Shown piece after piece: positions 11,578 to 21,770 of a stretch of DNA of 64,000 bases. Numbering within the stretch: position 1 is the stretch's first letter; each line of letters opens with the position of its first letter. Made by a program: the position numbers and the translations under genes. Below the pieces are notes generated by a model, which saw only the letters and a list, made by a program, of their open reading frames with translations, did not search any database and had not been told where the DNA came from. Source of the stretch: Liquidambar formosana (Eukaryota; Streptophyta; Magnoliopsida; Saxifragales; Altingiaceae); assembly GCA_039720395.1 (NCBI GenBank), contig CM077824.1, positions 30,595,859 through 30,659,858 of the forward strand. The letters are read 5' to 3'.

Positions 11578-14258
11578 ATGGATTCTGGAGATTCACAACA
11601 AAAGGATCCTGGATGGAACTATGCGAGACGAGATCCAAGGAACAACTCTTCTATAATTTGCAATTTCTATGGGAAGGTAACTAATGGAGGCATATTTCGG
11701 GCCAAACAACATCTAATTGGAGGGCAAAGAAATGCATCAGCTTGTGTGAAGTGCCTAGAGCATGTCAAAATAGAAATAAGAGAATATGTGCTAGGGAAAA
11801 AGGCAGAGAGAGATCAAAGGATTCTATTGCTTGACTTTGATGACATTGCTGATGCTGAAGATGAAGAGGAAGATGATTTGGCAGAGGTTGATCATCGTAG
11901 TAAAAGAGTTTCAAGCTCAAAGGGAAGTTCTCAATCAGTAAAGTCAGCATTGAAAAAGCCTAAGCAAAAGGGGCCAATGGATGCATACTTTACTCCTGAT
12001 CCGGAGATGGTTGTGAATAATAGAAACAATAGGAAAGGAAAATAAACCACTATTAATGATGCCTACAAGGAGGCAAGGGATAGGGCATGCCAACACATAG
12101 CAAGGTGGATGTATGAAGCTGAGATACCATTTAATGCTGTCAATTATGATAGTTTTGGGGTTGCAATTGAATCCATAGGGCAATATAGTGTGGGAATGAA
12201 ACCACCAAGTTACCATGAGGTGAGGGTTCCTCTCTTAAAAAAGGAGTTGGCTCATATAAATAATATAATGAAAAATCATAAAGAAGAATGGGCAAGAAAT
12301 GGATGCTCTATTATGTCTGCTGGATGGAGTAACAGGAATGGGAAGACCTTGATAAACTTTTTGGTGAATTGTCTTAAAGGAACCATGTTCATTGAGTCCA
12401 TTGATGCTTCCGAATATAGTAAGACCGGTGACAAAATGTTTAAATTACTTGATGATTGGGTGGAGCGCATTGGAGAAGCTAATGTGGTTCAAGTCATAAC
12501 AGATAATGCCTCAAATTACGTGATGGCAGGTGAATATTTTTAGATAGTTTTGTTAATCTTTAGTTAAATACTTAAATAACTTAACTTATAAATTATAAAT
12601 TTGATATTTGGTCTTTTTGGTGAAATCTAATTGCCTAATTAAGTAATTTATTAATTATTTAACAGGGAGATTGTTGGAAACAAAGCGCCCACATTTATAT
12701 TGGTCACTTTGTGCAACCCATTGCATAGACTTGATGTTAGAAGACATTGGGCAGATAGCTAGCATCAAGAGAACACTAAAAAGGGCAATGGAACTCAATG
12801 CCTATATATATGGTCGTCCAGGCTTGTTAAACATGATGAGACGCTTCACAAACCAAAGGGAGTTGACCAAGCCTGCTGTTACTCGATTTGCAACTGCCTT
12901 TCTCACTCTAGCAAGTATTCATCGTCATAAGGATAGCTTGAGAAAGATGTTTACTTCAGAGGATTGGACAAGATGTCGATGGGCAAAGGAGCTAAAGGGT
13001 AAAAGAGTTGCTCAAACTATTTTGATGCCTTCCTTTTGGAAAACCATTGTCTATGCCCTCAATTTGACAAGTCCACTTATTCGTGTGCTTCGATTGGTTA
13101 ATGGGGAGAAAAGGCCTCCAATGGGATATATTTATGAGGCTATGGATAGAGCTAAAGAAGCCATTGCCAAGTCGTTTAATGGTAATGAGGACAAGTATCA
13201 TCAAGCCTTTGGTTACATTGATGAGAGGTGGAGTTGTCAACTCCATCGACCTTTGCATGCAGCTGGGTACTTTTTGAACCCATAATTCTTTTATGCAAAC
13301 CCATCTATTGAGCAAGATGAAGAGGTGATGATAGGTTTGTATAAAAGCATTGCAAGGGTGGTTCCTAGCTTAACCAAGCAAGACAAGATTACTGAGAAGC
13401 TGACTGTGTATAAGAGGGCTAAGGGTCTATTTGGGATTGACATGATTATTAGACAAAGAAAGACAAAGGCTCCTGGTAAAGTGATTTTTTCTTTTTAATA
13501 AAAAAATGATTTATTTTATATACTTTATGAAAGGTCACACACCATTACTTTGATGTTAATTTAATAATTTATTAACAGCTGATTGGTAGGCTTCATATGG
13601 ATCTTCAACTCCAAATTTGCAACAATTTGCTGTCGAAGTTCTTAGCCTAACTTGTAGCGCATTAGGTTGTGAAAGAAACTGGAGTGTTTTTGAGCATGTA
13701 AGTGGTTGGTATTCTTGCATGTAATATTTTACAAAACAAATCACTAAAGTTTTATTCTCATTAATTGTAGATTATTCATTATTGCAGATCCATAGCAAAA
13801 AGAGAAACAGGCTAGCACAAACTCACTTGAATAATTTGGTATTTATTAAGTATAATCGAGCCTTGAAGCGGCGATACAATATGCGTGATACTATTGACCC
13901 AATATCCTTGAAGGAGTTGATAGATGAAAGCAATGAGTGGTTGGTTGGGAAAATGGATGGAGGGTTTGATGAGGATGATGATGTTGTGTTTGATGATGAG
14001 TCTTTAACATGGGGTGATGTTGCTAGAGCTGCTGGAGTTGGAGAGAATAGGTTTAATACAAGAGCAAGTTCAGGCATGGCGTCAACATCAAGAACACGAA
14101 CCACTAGGCCCTTTACTTCAAGACCAGCTCCATTGGATAAGGAGGAAGAAGCCAATTCTGAAGAGATAGAAGAGGAAGATAATACGGGATATAAATCTAA
14201 TGATAGCAAAGATGATGATGGTGATGATGTTGTGTTTCTTGATGAGGATGATGTTTAG
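11578..14258 (+). pseudogene. hAT family 1 transposase, four exons, three in-frame stops
   Basis: Exons 11578-12529, 12666-13475, 13579-13697 and 13788-14258 have GT/AG boundaries and join in phase. In order they carry a BED-type finger region (residues about 15-60; the first Cys pair reads CNFYG, so one cysteine is lost relative to CNYC in the outer copy), an acidic linker, DUF659 (MYEAEIPFNAVNYDSF), the hAT core (VITDNASNYVMAG, then CATHCIDLMLEDIG) and the hATC dimerisation region (CERNWSVFEHIHSKKRNRL). A long acidic tail ends VVFLDEDDV. Three stops interrupt the frame: TAA at 12043, TAA at 13283 and TAG in the third exon near 13588. Otherwise it is open, so loss of function looks fairly recent. 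It probably once mobilised its own family. Confidence 0.82.
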
Positions 14259-14614
14259 GTTATAGCCTCATAGGTCCTATATGATGGCCTTGACAATTGG
14301 GATTAGATGGTTACCATTTTGATTTTTATGCTTAAAACTTTAGAATTGTCATTTGAGTTTTTTAATGTTGAACTTTGAACTTGGGTTTTATTTGATGTGG
14401 ATTGTGGCCATGAGTGGTTTGTTACTTTGTTGAATCTTTAAAGTTTTACATGATTAGCTAATTGCATATTTGCATAAGATCATTTTGGGCAAATTTGTAA
14501 TGTTGTTTGATTTACTATGATAATTAATTTATTAATAGAGTGGAAATTGCTACATATTATGTCATTACATTAAAGTATTGAATAGAGCATCTTTTTTATC
14601 CTCTTAACTCATAA

Positions 14615-14686
14615 GGCCTATGTAGGATTCGAACCTAAAACCTCTGTGCAATTGCACAACGCTCTAACCAATTGAGTTTATAGGCC
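14615..14686 (-). other. tRNA-like cassette in the inner hAT
   Basis: Read on the minus strand: a perfect 7-bp acceptor stem (GGCCTAT with ATAGGCC), a D-arm CTCAATTGGTTAGAGC, and a canonical B-box GGTTCGAATCC in the T-arm. The anticodon arm TTGTG/CACAG encloses only six bases (CAATTG), so no normal anticodon loop forms. Its overall shape resembles tRNA-Ile or tRNA-Ala, but the identity is not secure. Confidence 0.65.
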
Positions 14687-14890
14687 AAAAGGTATGAGTG
14701 TTTAATTTTATATGTTTAAATTGATTATTTTTGTTAGCTGCATTTGATGAAATAGTTTTTATTTATTTTCTTTAAATTGTGCGCCTCACTTCCTTGAAGC
14801 CCACGCTTTTTCTTGCGCCTCGCGCCTAAGCCCCTAGGAGACCTTTGCGCCTTAGGTGCGCCTTGCACCTTTAATAACTATGGTAAGTAT

Positions 14891-16456
14891 ATTAATAATT
14901 CTATGACTAATCATTAAAAACAATTATACCAATTAGATTTTATTAATGTTAATAATATTTGAATTAAATCAATTTTTTATGCAAATGGAGATAAAGATAT
15001 TCAATGAAAGGAAATGAGTTTTTGGAGAACGACTCACTTGTATCAATCAAAAGTACAAAGAAAGAATGCAATGTTTACGTTGATTCATACAAAACTTAGC
15101 AAGATTGCTATAAAGGTTCTCAGCTAGGTAATTTGAATTAAATTACGACTCACTTGTATCACCTCCAGAAGATTGCTATAAAGGTTCTCACCTAGACATA
15201 TTCTTCCTCACGATGTGAGAGAAATTAGAGTACGTTTACGTTGATTCATACAAAACTTTGCAATCGTTTTGCCATGTCAAAGTTAAAGAACTTGTCTATG
15301 TGCATTACAATTTAAGGCTGCGGACTCCTAATTTAACAAATAGATCTCATAATGATGAATACTACAATCCCATTGACTTGAATCACATCTTTGATGATGA
15401 GGAGCATCTTAGATGATTGGATTCGAGAGACTGAGCAGCCTACAATGGATGAGAATGCACTAGAGCAAGGTGTTAATGCAGTGGCCAATGAGGAAGATCA
15501 CACAACTGAGCCCTACTATGACAGCAGCAATCGTTCACATGGGAGTGATGCAAGTACTAAGGTTGGCAGTAGTAGTCATTCACGGGGTGAGGGAAGAAGC
15601 CGTCACAATGAAAAAAATGTAGTACATAATGTCACAGACAGAGACATCTAGTGGTGGTGACAGTTTTTTTGGTAAGGGTACTAGTGGTAGTGGTGATGGT
15701 GGTGGTTACAATTATAGTGACCCACTGCCAAGCCAAGAACAACAATGGGCAGAGGGGATTGAAAGACATTATGGTATACAAGGTAATTATAATGGGCCTT
15801 AACAACAGGACATGAGCAATGAACAGATAAGGCACTCGAAACAACATGGTGACTTTTCGAGTCAATAAGATTATAGTATTCATGTAAGTGACCGGTGACA
15901 ATGCTCAATATTCATATGCGTGGCATGCAATTAGGGGGTGATGCATGCGGTCCACCTCCATCACACCCACTCCTAGAGATCTGTTAGCATTAGTGGTCAT
16001 GTTCGTGGTCGTAGGGGCCGTCGAGTGCCTACTGCCTACTGTGCCTGAGGCTGATAGTTATGCACCACCACCACACGGTCCACCAGTCTTTGATAGATCT
16101 ACAAGCACTAGTACTGGTGGGTACTATGATCAGGGTGTTCACGGACAAGGGCATGAGTATAGGAACATCTGCGAGTACTAGTACTGGTGGTGGTTATGGA
16201 TATCTCGATCGAGGATACAGCACTTCTAGTGGTCCTATTGGTTATTTCAATGATGCATCAAGTAACAGTAGTAGGACATAGATCCCCTAGCCCCCACCCC
16301 AATCGTATTATCAAGATCATGGGCAAAGTACGAGTGGGGATGCTTCTCATGATCCAATTGCTGCACTGACTTTCAATATATTTTACACCCCCCTTCATAT
16401 TACCCACAAGAAGGTGATCAATATTTTCAGCCTCATCGCCACTCTACATGGGAGTA
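14891..16456 (+). pseudogene. hAT family 2 transposase, C-terminal half
   Basis: Resumes after the inner element. Decayed hATC-like coding is visible as VKVKELVYVHYNLRLRTPN (about 15270-15330), then NPIDLNHIFDDEE and a serine/glycine-rich low-complexity tail (15391-15651). Further glycine-rich pieces run to about 16456 (YYPQEGDQYFQPHRH). Several stops and frame changes interrupt it. A duplicated phrase around 15020-15130 and 15140-15280 (ACGACTCACTTGTATCA and GTTTACGTTGATTCATACAA each appear twice) shows a local tandem duplication in the hATC region. Confidence 0.65.
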
Positions 16457-16859
16457 ACTTTTATATCGGTTCATTACTTACCAAATCATTTGTCAATTTC
16501 TTTATGATATGTAATGTTATTTACCCATCATTGGTATATGATATTTATTTATATTCTTTGGGTGTATATTTTAATCTAAAACATAAATATAGTATTCTTT
16601 CATTATATATTAGTGCGCTAGCACCTATTTTTATGTTTTTTTTACAATATTATGTGCATTGAGTTCTTTATTTTGCTTATTTGATGGTTCCAATGTAATC
16701 ATCATATTTTTTTACTAATTTTCTATAATTCTTTTGAATTTTTTCAAACTGTTTTTCATGCGTAAAGTTGCATATCGCTCGAGACGCGACAGGTTGGGCG
16801 AGACCGAGATGAATGAGATTCAAACGAGACCAAGACCAAGACCGAGACTTTGAACCATG
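16457..16859. other. 3' subterminal region of the second hAT
   Basis: AT-rich and non-coding, ending in the terminus with tandem GAC-CAA-GAC phrases (16825-16850). Confidence 0.5.
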
Positions 16860-19800
16860 CTCCCAACCAGCAACTCATTGTTGTCTTCTATCAACTCATT
16901 CAAGGATATTGGGTTAATGGTATCACGCATATTGTATTGCTGCTTCAAGGCTCGATTGTACTTTATAAATACCAAATTATTTAAGCAAGTTTGTACTAGC
17001 CTGTTTCTCTTCTTGCTATGGATCTGCAATAATATATAACTAATAAGCATAAAAATTAACTGATTCATTTCATAAAATATTAGATGCAATCATGGACTAA
17101 AATATCCACGATATCTTAGATATATCATGATATATCTGTGTATCTATTCCCCTCGATATGATATCCAATTGACATATCTTTTTCGCAAAATATCTTTATG
17201 ATATTGTCGACATTTTCAATATTATTGATAAAATCTCGATATATTCATAATATCTTCTTTCTTTCACATGGTATCGTCGATATATTGAATATATTCACTA
17301 TATCGAGGATATACATCGATGATATCGAGATATTCATTTTCTTGTTATTGTGTAAAAATTATCACCTCTTACTCTTTTAGTATTGATTTATATAAATATT
17401 TCAATTATACTATTGGCTTAAATTAGTATTATGAAGTAACAACTTTCATTTACTTGTTAAAATATTCATTCTTTCGCTTAGTGTGGCACAATTTTTATAC
17501 CCTATATAATACATACTTGTCTAATACACATTTAAATTGCAATATTTTAATTTTAAACTGTTTATTAGAGTCTAGTCATTGTTCCCAGAGTTTCAATGGA
17601 AGTATACATGTTTAACTAACAATCTCCGTCATATATCTTAATCGAAATAGAAATTTTCGATATATCCATCGATATATCCGATATATCTGTGTTTTTGGAC
17701 CCTCGATATGTCCATTGATATCGATATTTAAGTCCTCAGATGCAATATACTAGTCACTCACATGCTTAAAAACACTCCAACTTCCTTCACAACATGTAGC
17801 TGCTACAAATTAAGCTAAGAACTTTTACAACAAATGGTTGCAAATTTGGAGTTGAAGATCCATATGAAGCCCACCATTCAGCTGTTAATTTAGTTAATTA
17901 GTGACTTTTCATAAATTATATAAATAAACATTTCAAAAAAAAAAAAAAAAATCTCTTTACTAGGAGCCTTTGTCTTTCTCTGCCTAACAGCCATGTCAAT
18001 CCCAAAGAGATCCCCAGCCCTCTTATACACTGTAAGCTCCTCAATAATCTTGTCTTGCTTGGCTATGATAGGAACCAACCTTTGAATGCTTTTATACAAA
18101 CTTGTCATCACCTCTTCATCTTGCTCAATAGATGGGTTTACATAAAAGAATTCTGGGTTCAAAAGGTACCTAGCTGCATGCAAAGGTCGATGGAGCTAGC
18201 AACTCCACCTTTCATCAATGTAAACAAAGGCTTCCTTAAACTTATCCTCATTCCCATTGAATGCTATGGCAATGGCTTCTTTAGCTCTGTCCATGGCCTC
18301 ATAAATATATCCCATTAAATAAATCCCATTGGAGGCCTTTTCTCCCCATCAACCGATCGAAGCACACGAACAAGTGGACAAGTTAGCTTGACGGAATAGA
18401 CAATGTTTTTCCAAAAGGAAGGCATCAAAATAGTTTGAGCAACTCTTTTACCCTTTAGCTCTTTCACCCATCCGAGAAGATGTCCAATCCTCTAAAATAA
18501 AACATCTTTCTCAAGTTATCCTTTTGGCGATGAATACTTGATAGTGTGAGAAAGGCAGTTGCAAATCTGGCAATGGCAGGCCTGGTCAACTCTCTTTGGT
18601 TTGCAAAGCGCCTCATCATGTTTAACAAGATTGGACGATTGCATATATATAACCATTGAGTTCCATTGCCCTTTTCAATGTTCTATTGATGTTAGCTATC
18701 CTCCAAATATCTTCCAACATCAAGTCTACCAATATCAATGTTGGTGCTTCGCTTCCAACAATCTCCTTGTTAAATTTTACCAAATATTAAATTTGATTAT
18801 AAGTTTAGTTTATTAAATAATAATCAACAAATCTATCTAAAAATAATTTTATACTATACATATATAATGTTACACTCTACTTATCTACAAATTTTAAATG
18901 TAATATTTACCGGCCATTACATAATTTGAGGCATTATCTGTTATGACTTGAACATTATTAGCTTCCCCAATATACTCCACCCAACAATCAAGTAATTCAA
19001 ACATTTTCTCGCCTAGTCTTAGTATATTCAGAATCATCAATGGACTTGATAAACATGGCTCTTTGGGACAATTCACCAAAAAGTTTACCAAGGTCCTCTC
19101 AATCTTGCCTTTCCATCCATCAGACATAATAGAGCATCCATTTCTTGCCCATTCTTCTTTATTATTTTTCATTATATTATGTGTATGATCCAACTCCTTT
19201 TTTAGGAGAGGAACCCTCAGCTCATGGTAACTTAGTGATTTCATTCCCACACCATATTGCCCCATGGATTCAATTGCAACTGCAAAACTATCATAATTGA
19301 CAGCATTAAATGGTATCCCAAATTCATACATCCACCTTGCTATGTGTTGACATGCCCTATCCCTCACCACTTTCTTATAGGCATCATTAATTGTGGTTTG
19401 TTTTCCTTTCTGATTCTTTATGTTCTTCACAACCATCTCTAGATCAAAAGTATGAATCTATTGGCCCCTTTTGCTTAGGTTTTTTAAATGTTGATTTCAC
19501 TAATTGACTACTTCCCCTTGAACTTGAAACTCTTTTACCACAATGATCAACCATTGCCAAATCATCTTCCTATTCATCTTCAGCATCAGCTATGTCATCA
19601 AAATCAGGCAATATATTTATTTGTTCCTTCTCCGTCTTTTTCTTTAACATATAATCTCTTATTTCATCTTTGACATGCCTGGGCATTTAAAACATGCTGC
19701 TGCATTTCTGTGCCATCCAATTAAATGTTGCTTGGCTTCAAATATGCCTCCATTAGTCAACATCCCACAATAATTGCAAGAGAGAGAATTTTTGTCTTTT

Positions 19801-19865
19801 GGATTCTCAGTCATATACTTATATCCGAGATCCTTTTCCTTTTGTTGTGAATTTCTAGAATCCAC
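16860..19865 (-). pseudogene. Outer hAT family 1 transposase, main part, decayed
   Basis: In coding order on the minus strand: 19865-19659 is a BED finger with the first pair intact (CNYCGMLTNGGIF, residues about 30-42). After a frame change, 19436-18894 is DUF659 (IPFNAVNYDSFAVAIESMG, CSIMSDGW, VITDNASNYVMAG). There follows a badly decayed exon at about 18770-18330 and then 18183-17950 (NPEFFYVNPSIEQDEE). hATC remnants lie at 17880-17760 and 17035-16869 (KKRNRLVQTCLNNLVF). The final tail is displaced to 7948-7645 by the nested insertion. It has more frame breaks than the inner copy, consistent with being older. Residues lost to stops in the inner copy (such as the Glu in NPEFF) are intact here. 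Confidence 0.78.
17091..17737. mobile_element. 647-bp TATCGATA-rich insertion (MULE-type or MITE) in the outer hAT
   Basis: Flanked by a perfect 9-bp duplication AGATGCAAT (17082-17090 and 17738-17746), the length typical of Mutator-like elements. Removing it restores the intron seen in the inner family member. The ends are weakly inverted (CATGGACTAAAATATC and, complemented, GAGGACTTAAATATCG). The ends are dense in GATATATC and ATCGATAT palindromes. The upper half is related to about 34800-35146. It has no coding capacity. Confidence 0.75.
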
Positions 19866-20698
19866 AAGTAATAACTAGCCTTAGTAACCTAGACCCACAA
19901 AGCATACAAAGTCACAAATCACAATTTACAACCACAAGTGATTTACCCACAAAGCATACAAGCATATAAAGCCCACAATTAAACTAAAACAAGGCCAAAA
20001 AAAGAGAAATAAAACAAAAATTAGAAGAAGCAAAAGCGAGAGAAGAAGACACAGCAGAAGAAGATGGAGGAAGAGGAGGATAACAAACAAGAAATTAGAA
20101 AGGAAAAAAAAAAAAAAAAAACAAACAAAGGAGAAAAAACGAAACAGGGGTGAAATTAGTAAATGAAATCGATGAAGAAGAAGAAGAAAAAGAAGGAATA
20201 CTATTTGTTCCGAAAATAAGAAAATAATGAAAATTGGTAAATAAAAGAAGAAGAAGAAGAGGAGCTACATACCTGTTCGATGAAGGCTGGATCGTTGGAG
20301 CTGGAGGATTGGACCGTTGGAGCTGGAGCTAGAGCTCTTAAGGTGTTCGAACTTAGAAGAGGGCTAGGACTAAAAAAGCTTCAGTGTACAGTACTACAGT
20401 GTGTAGTGTGTTTTAAGTTTTTAATTCTTTTTCCTTTTTTTTTTTTAAAATAACTTTTTATCTATCCAACGGCTAGATTTAGATATGATATTAAAAAATA
20501 GTATTAAATTTATTTGTTTACAAAAACAGGATGGTGGGTCACCAAGGCACGCCTTGGATGCGCCTTGCGCCTCACATAAACCCCAAAAAAAAGTGCTTTA
20601 AGCGCTCCTTTAGGATCTCGCCTTGCCCAGCCTAAGGCAAAACCTAGAGGCTCGCCCTGCCTGAGCCTTGCACCTTAGGCACGCTTTTAATAACCATG
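19866..20698 (-). other. Leader and 5' terminus of the outer hAT
   Basis: Purine-rich GAA-type low-complexity leader (20020-20275), a short block rich in GTTGGAGCTGGAG-like phrases (20290-20335) and the GCGC-rich terminal repeat ending at 20698. It is non-coding and matches the layout of the inner element's leader. Confidence 0.65.
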
Positions 20699-20738
20699 CT
20701 CTTTTACCCTTTTTCTTTTAAAAAGCCAAATTTACTAG

Positions 20739-20955
20739 TGTTAAGTTTCCAACCTAAAAGCCTAAGCTATTAGGTGGAGGGCCCAAACAGGTATATTAAG
20801 TCATATCAACTTTTTATATTTAAACGATGTGGGATGCGAGACTTCCCACCACTCCTCCTCACGTGCAGGCCTAACAAGACAACAACAGCCTGTCATGTGG
20901 ACAACAATAACGGGCTCACAAATGAAACGGCCCAAGAACAACATACTTTGATACC
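20739..20955 (-). mobile_element. TRIM-like LTR remnant with primer-binding-like site
   Basis: On the minus strand, 20851-20739 begins TGGTGGGAAGTC and ends AACTTAACA, a TG...CA segment of 113 bp with the CCCACATCG phrase common in small plant LTR elements. A TGGTATCAAAGT site at 20955-20944 resembles the initiator-tRNA-Met primer site (two changes). A matching second LTR was not found, so this is a remnant. Confidence 0.45.
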
Positions 20956-21004
20956 ATGTATAAATGTCATAAGACAAGCAACTGAAGCCAACCAAATCAA
21001 AACA

Positions 21005-21561
21005 ACACTTCTTAAGGTCTAGTCGGCACCCATAAAAGCTATCCCAGCCAACGCAAAGGGTTCAAATAGCCCAAAAGTACAGATCTAAAAAATAGGGTCG
21101 AATCCTGCGAAAATCAAAGGAAAATCGAAAAAACATACCAAATGGTCTCAAACAGCCAAACAAGGGGTACCATAATTCTCATAAAAATCCGGCAAGCCAA
21201 GGGAGAGTCTCCGGTCGCCGGAGGTTGTCCCGATGCTGACATCATCAACCGGTAGCTGACGTCAGCACACCATAGCTATCTGCCGAGGTCCTCCAGTGAT
21301 GATATGCAAAGAAAACAATCCCAAGTATGTTTTAATTCTGCTCTGATACCAAGTTGAGTTATAGATTTAAGGTTTAAGTGGAGAAGAAGAAGGAAGAAGA
21401 CAGAAAGAAGAGAAAGAGAAGGCGAAGACCAAACGGGAATAGGAATTAGAGAGCCAAAATTAGTTCTCTCTAACCCTATCAGCCCTCATTATATTAATAG
21501 TTAGGAAGTTACAAAAGTGCCCTTGTAACATAAGCAAAATAACATAAGAACAATGCTAACA
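21005..21561 (-). mobile_element. LTR-retrotransposon 5' end: 207-bp LTR, primer site and leader
   Basis: On the minus strand a segment beginning TGTTAGCATTG (21561) and ending ATAACTCA (21355) is followed two bases later by TTGGTATCAGAGC, whose last 12 bases are the exact plant initiator-tRNA-Met primer-binding site (21351-21340). A leader follows for about 300 bp with no gag or pol. The short LTR and primer site fit Ty1/copia, but without pol the superfamily is not proven. No 3' LTR was found. Confidence 0.7.
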
Positions 21562-21770
21562 ACTAGGATAGTAGTACACAAGTTTGGTCTGTGCAAGAAA
21601 TTAAATCCTAATAAGGAAGGATTTTTGGTGATAAAAGTCAACAAAAAATATTAAATAAAAATTTATCCCACACAATGATTGGGTGTAAGAGGGTCATATA
21701 TTGTACCAATAACATACTTAGAATGCTCAATTCTCGTTTAATTGAAACCAAGACAAATGATATTTCTTAC

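Larger units (their letters stand above)
10702..14882 (+). mobile_element. Inner hAT element (family 1), nested in the second hAT
   Basis: 4181 bp. The lower end reads CATAGTTGTTAAAAGCACG and the complement of the upper end reads CATAGTTATTAAAGGTGCA. Flanks are TGAAGTAT (10694-10701) and GTAAGTAT (14883-14890), an 8-bp duplication matching at six positions. It belongs to the same family as the outer element at 7064-20698 but lies in the opposite orientation. It carries a nearly readable four-exon transposase, a CTT/GAA-rich leader, GCGC-rich ends and the tRNA-like cassette. It is the best-preserved transposon in the nest. Confidence 0.88.
7949..16859 (+). mobile_element. Second hAT element (family 2), inserted in the outer hAT
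   Basis: The lower terminus reads CAGGGTTCGAAGTCTCG (from 7953). The complement of the upper terminus reads CATGGTTCAAAGTCTCGG (ending 16859). CTCCCAACC flanks both sides, with four extra bases (CAAC) on the lower side. It encodes a decayed zf-BED/DUF659/hATC-type transposase on the plus strand, and its termini differ from those of family 1. Removing the third element and its duplication leaves about 4.7 kb, a usual size for an autonomous plant hAT. The exact terminal base on the lower side is uncertain by a few bases. Confidence 0.8.
7064..20698 (-). mobile_element. Outer hAT element (family 1), interrupted by nested insertions
   Basis: The termini are inverted: the lower end begins CATAGTTATTAAGGGCGCAA and the complement of the upper end begins CATGGTTATTAAAAGCG. 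The GCGC-rich subterminal sequence matches that of the element at 10702-14882. Flanks are CTCCTTAC (7056-7063) and CTCTTTTAC (20699-20707), an imperfect 8-bp duplication typical of hAT elements. The transposase lies on the minus strand in decayed pieces. The element is split by a second hAT (about 7949-16859) and a 647-bp insertion (17091-17737). Without these it would be about 4.1 kb, close to its inner relative. Confidence 0.85.

Noticed and set aside
15681..15908. His/Thr-rich minus-strand frames
   Set aside because: Antisense of the GGTGGT-rich tail of the family 2 hAT transposase.
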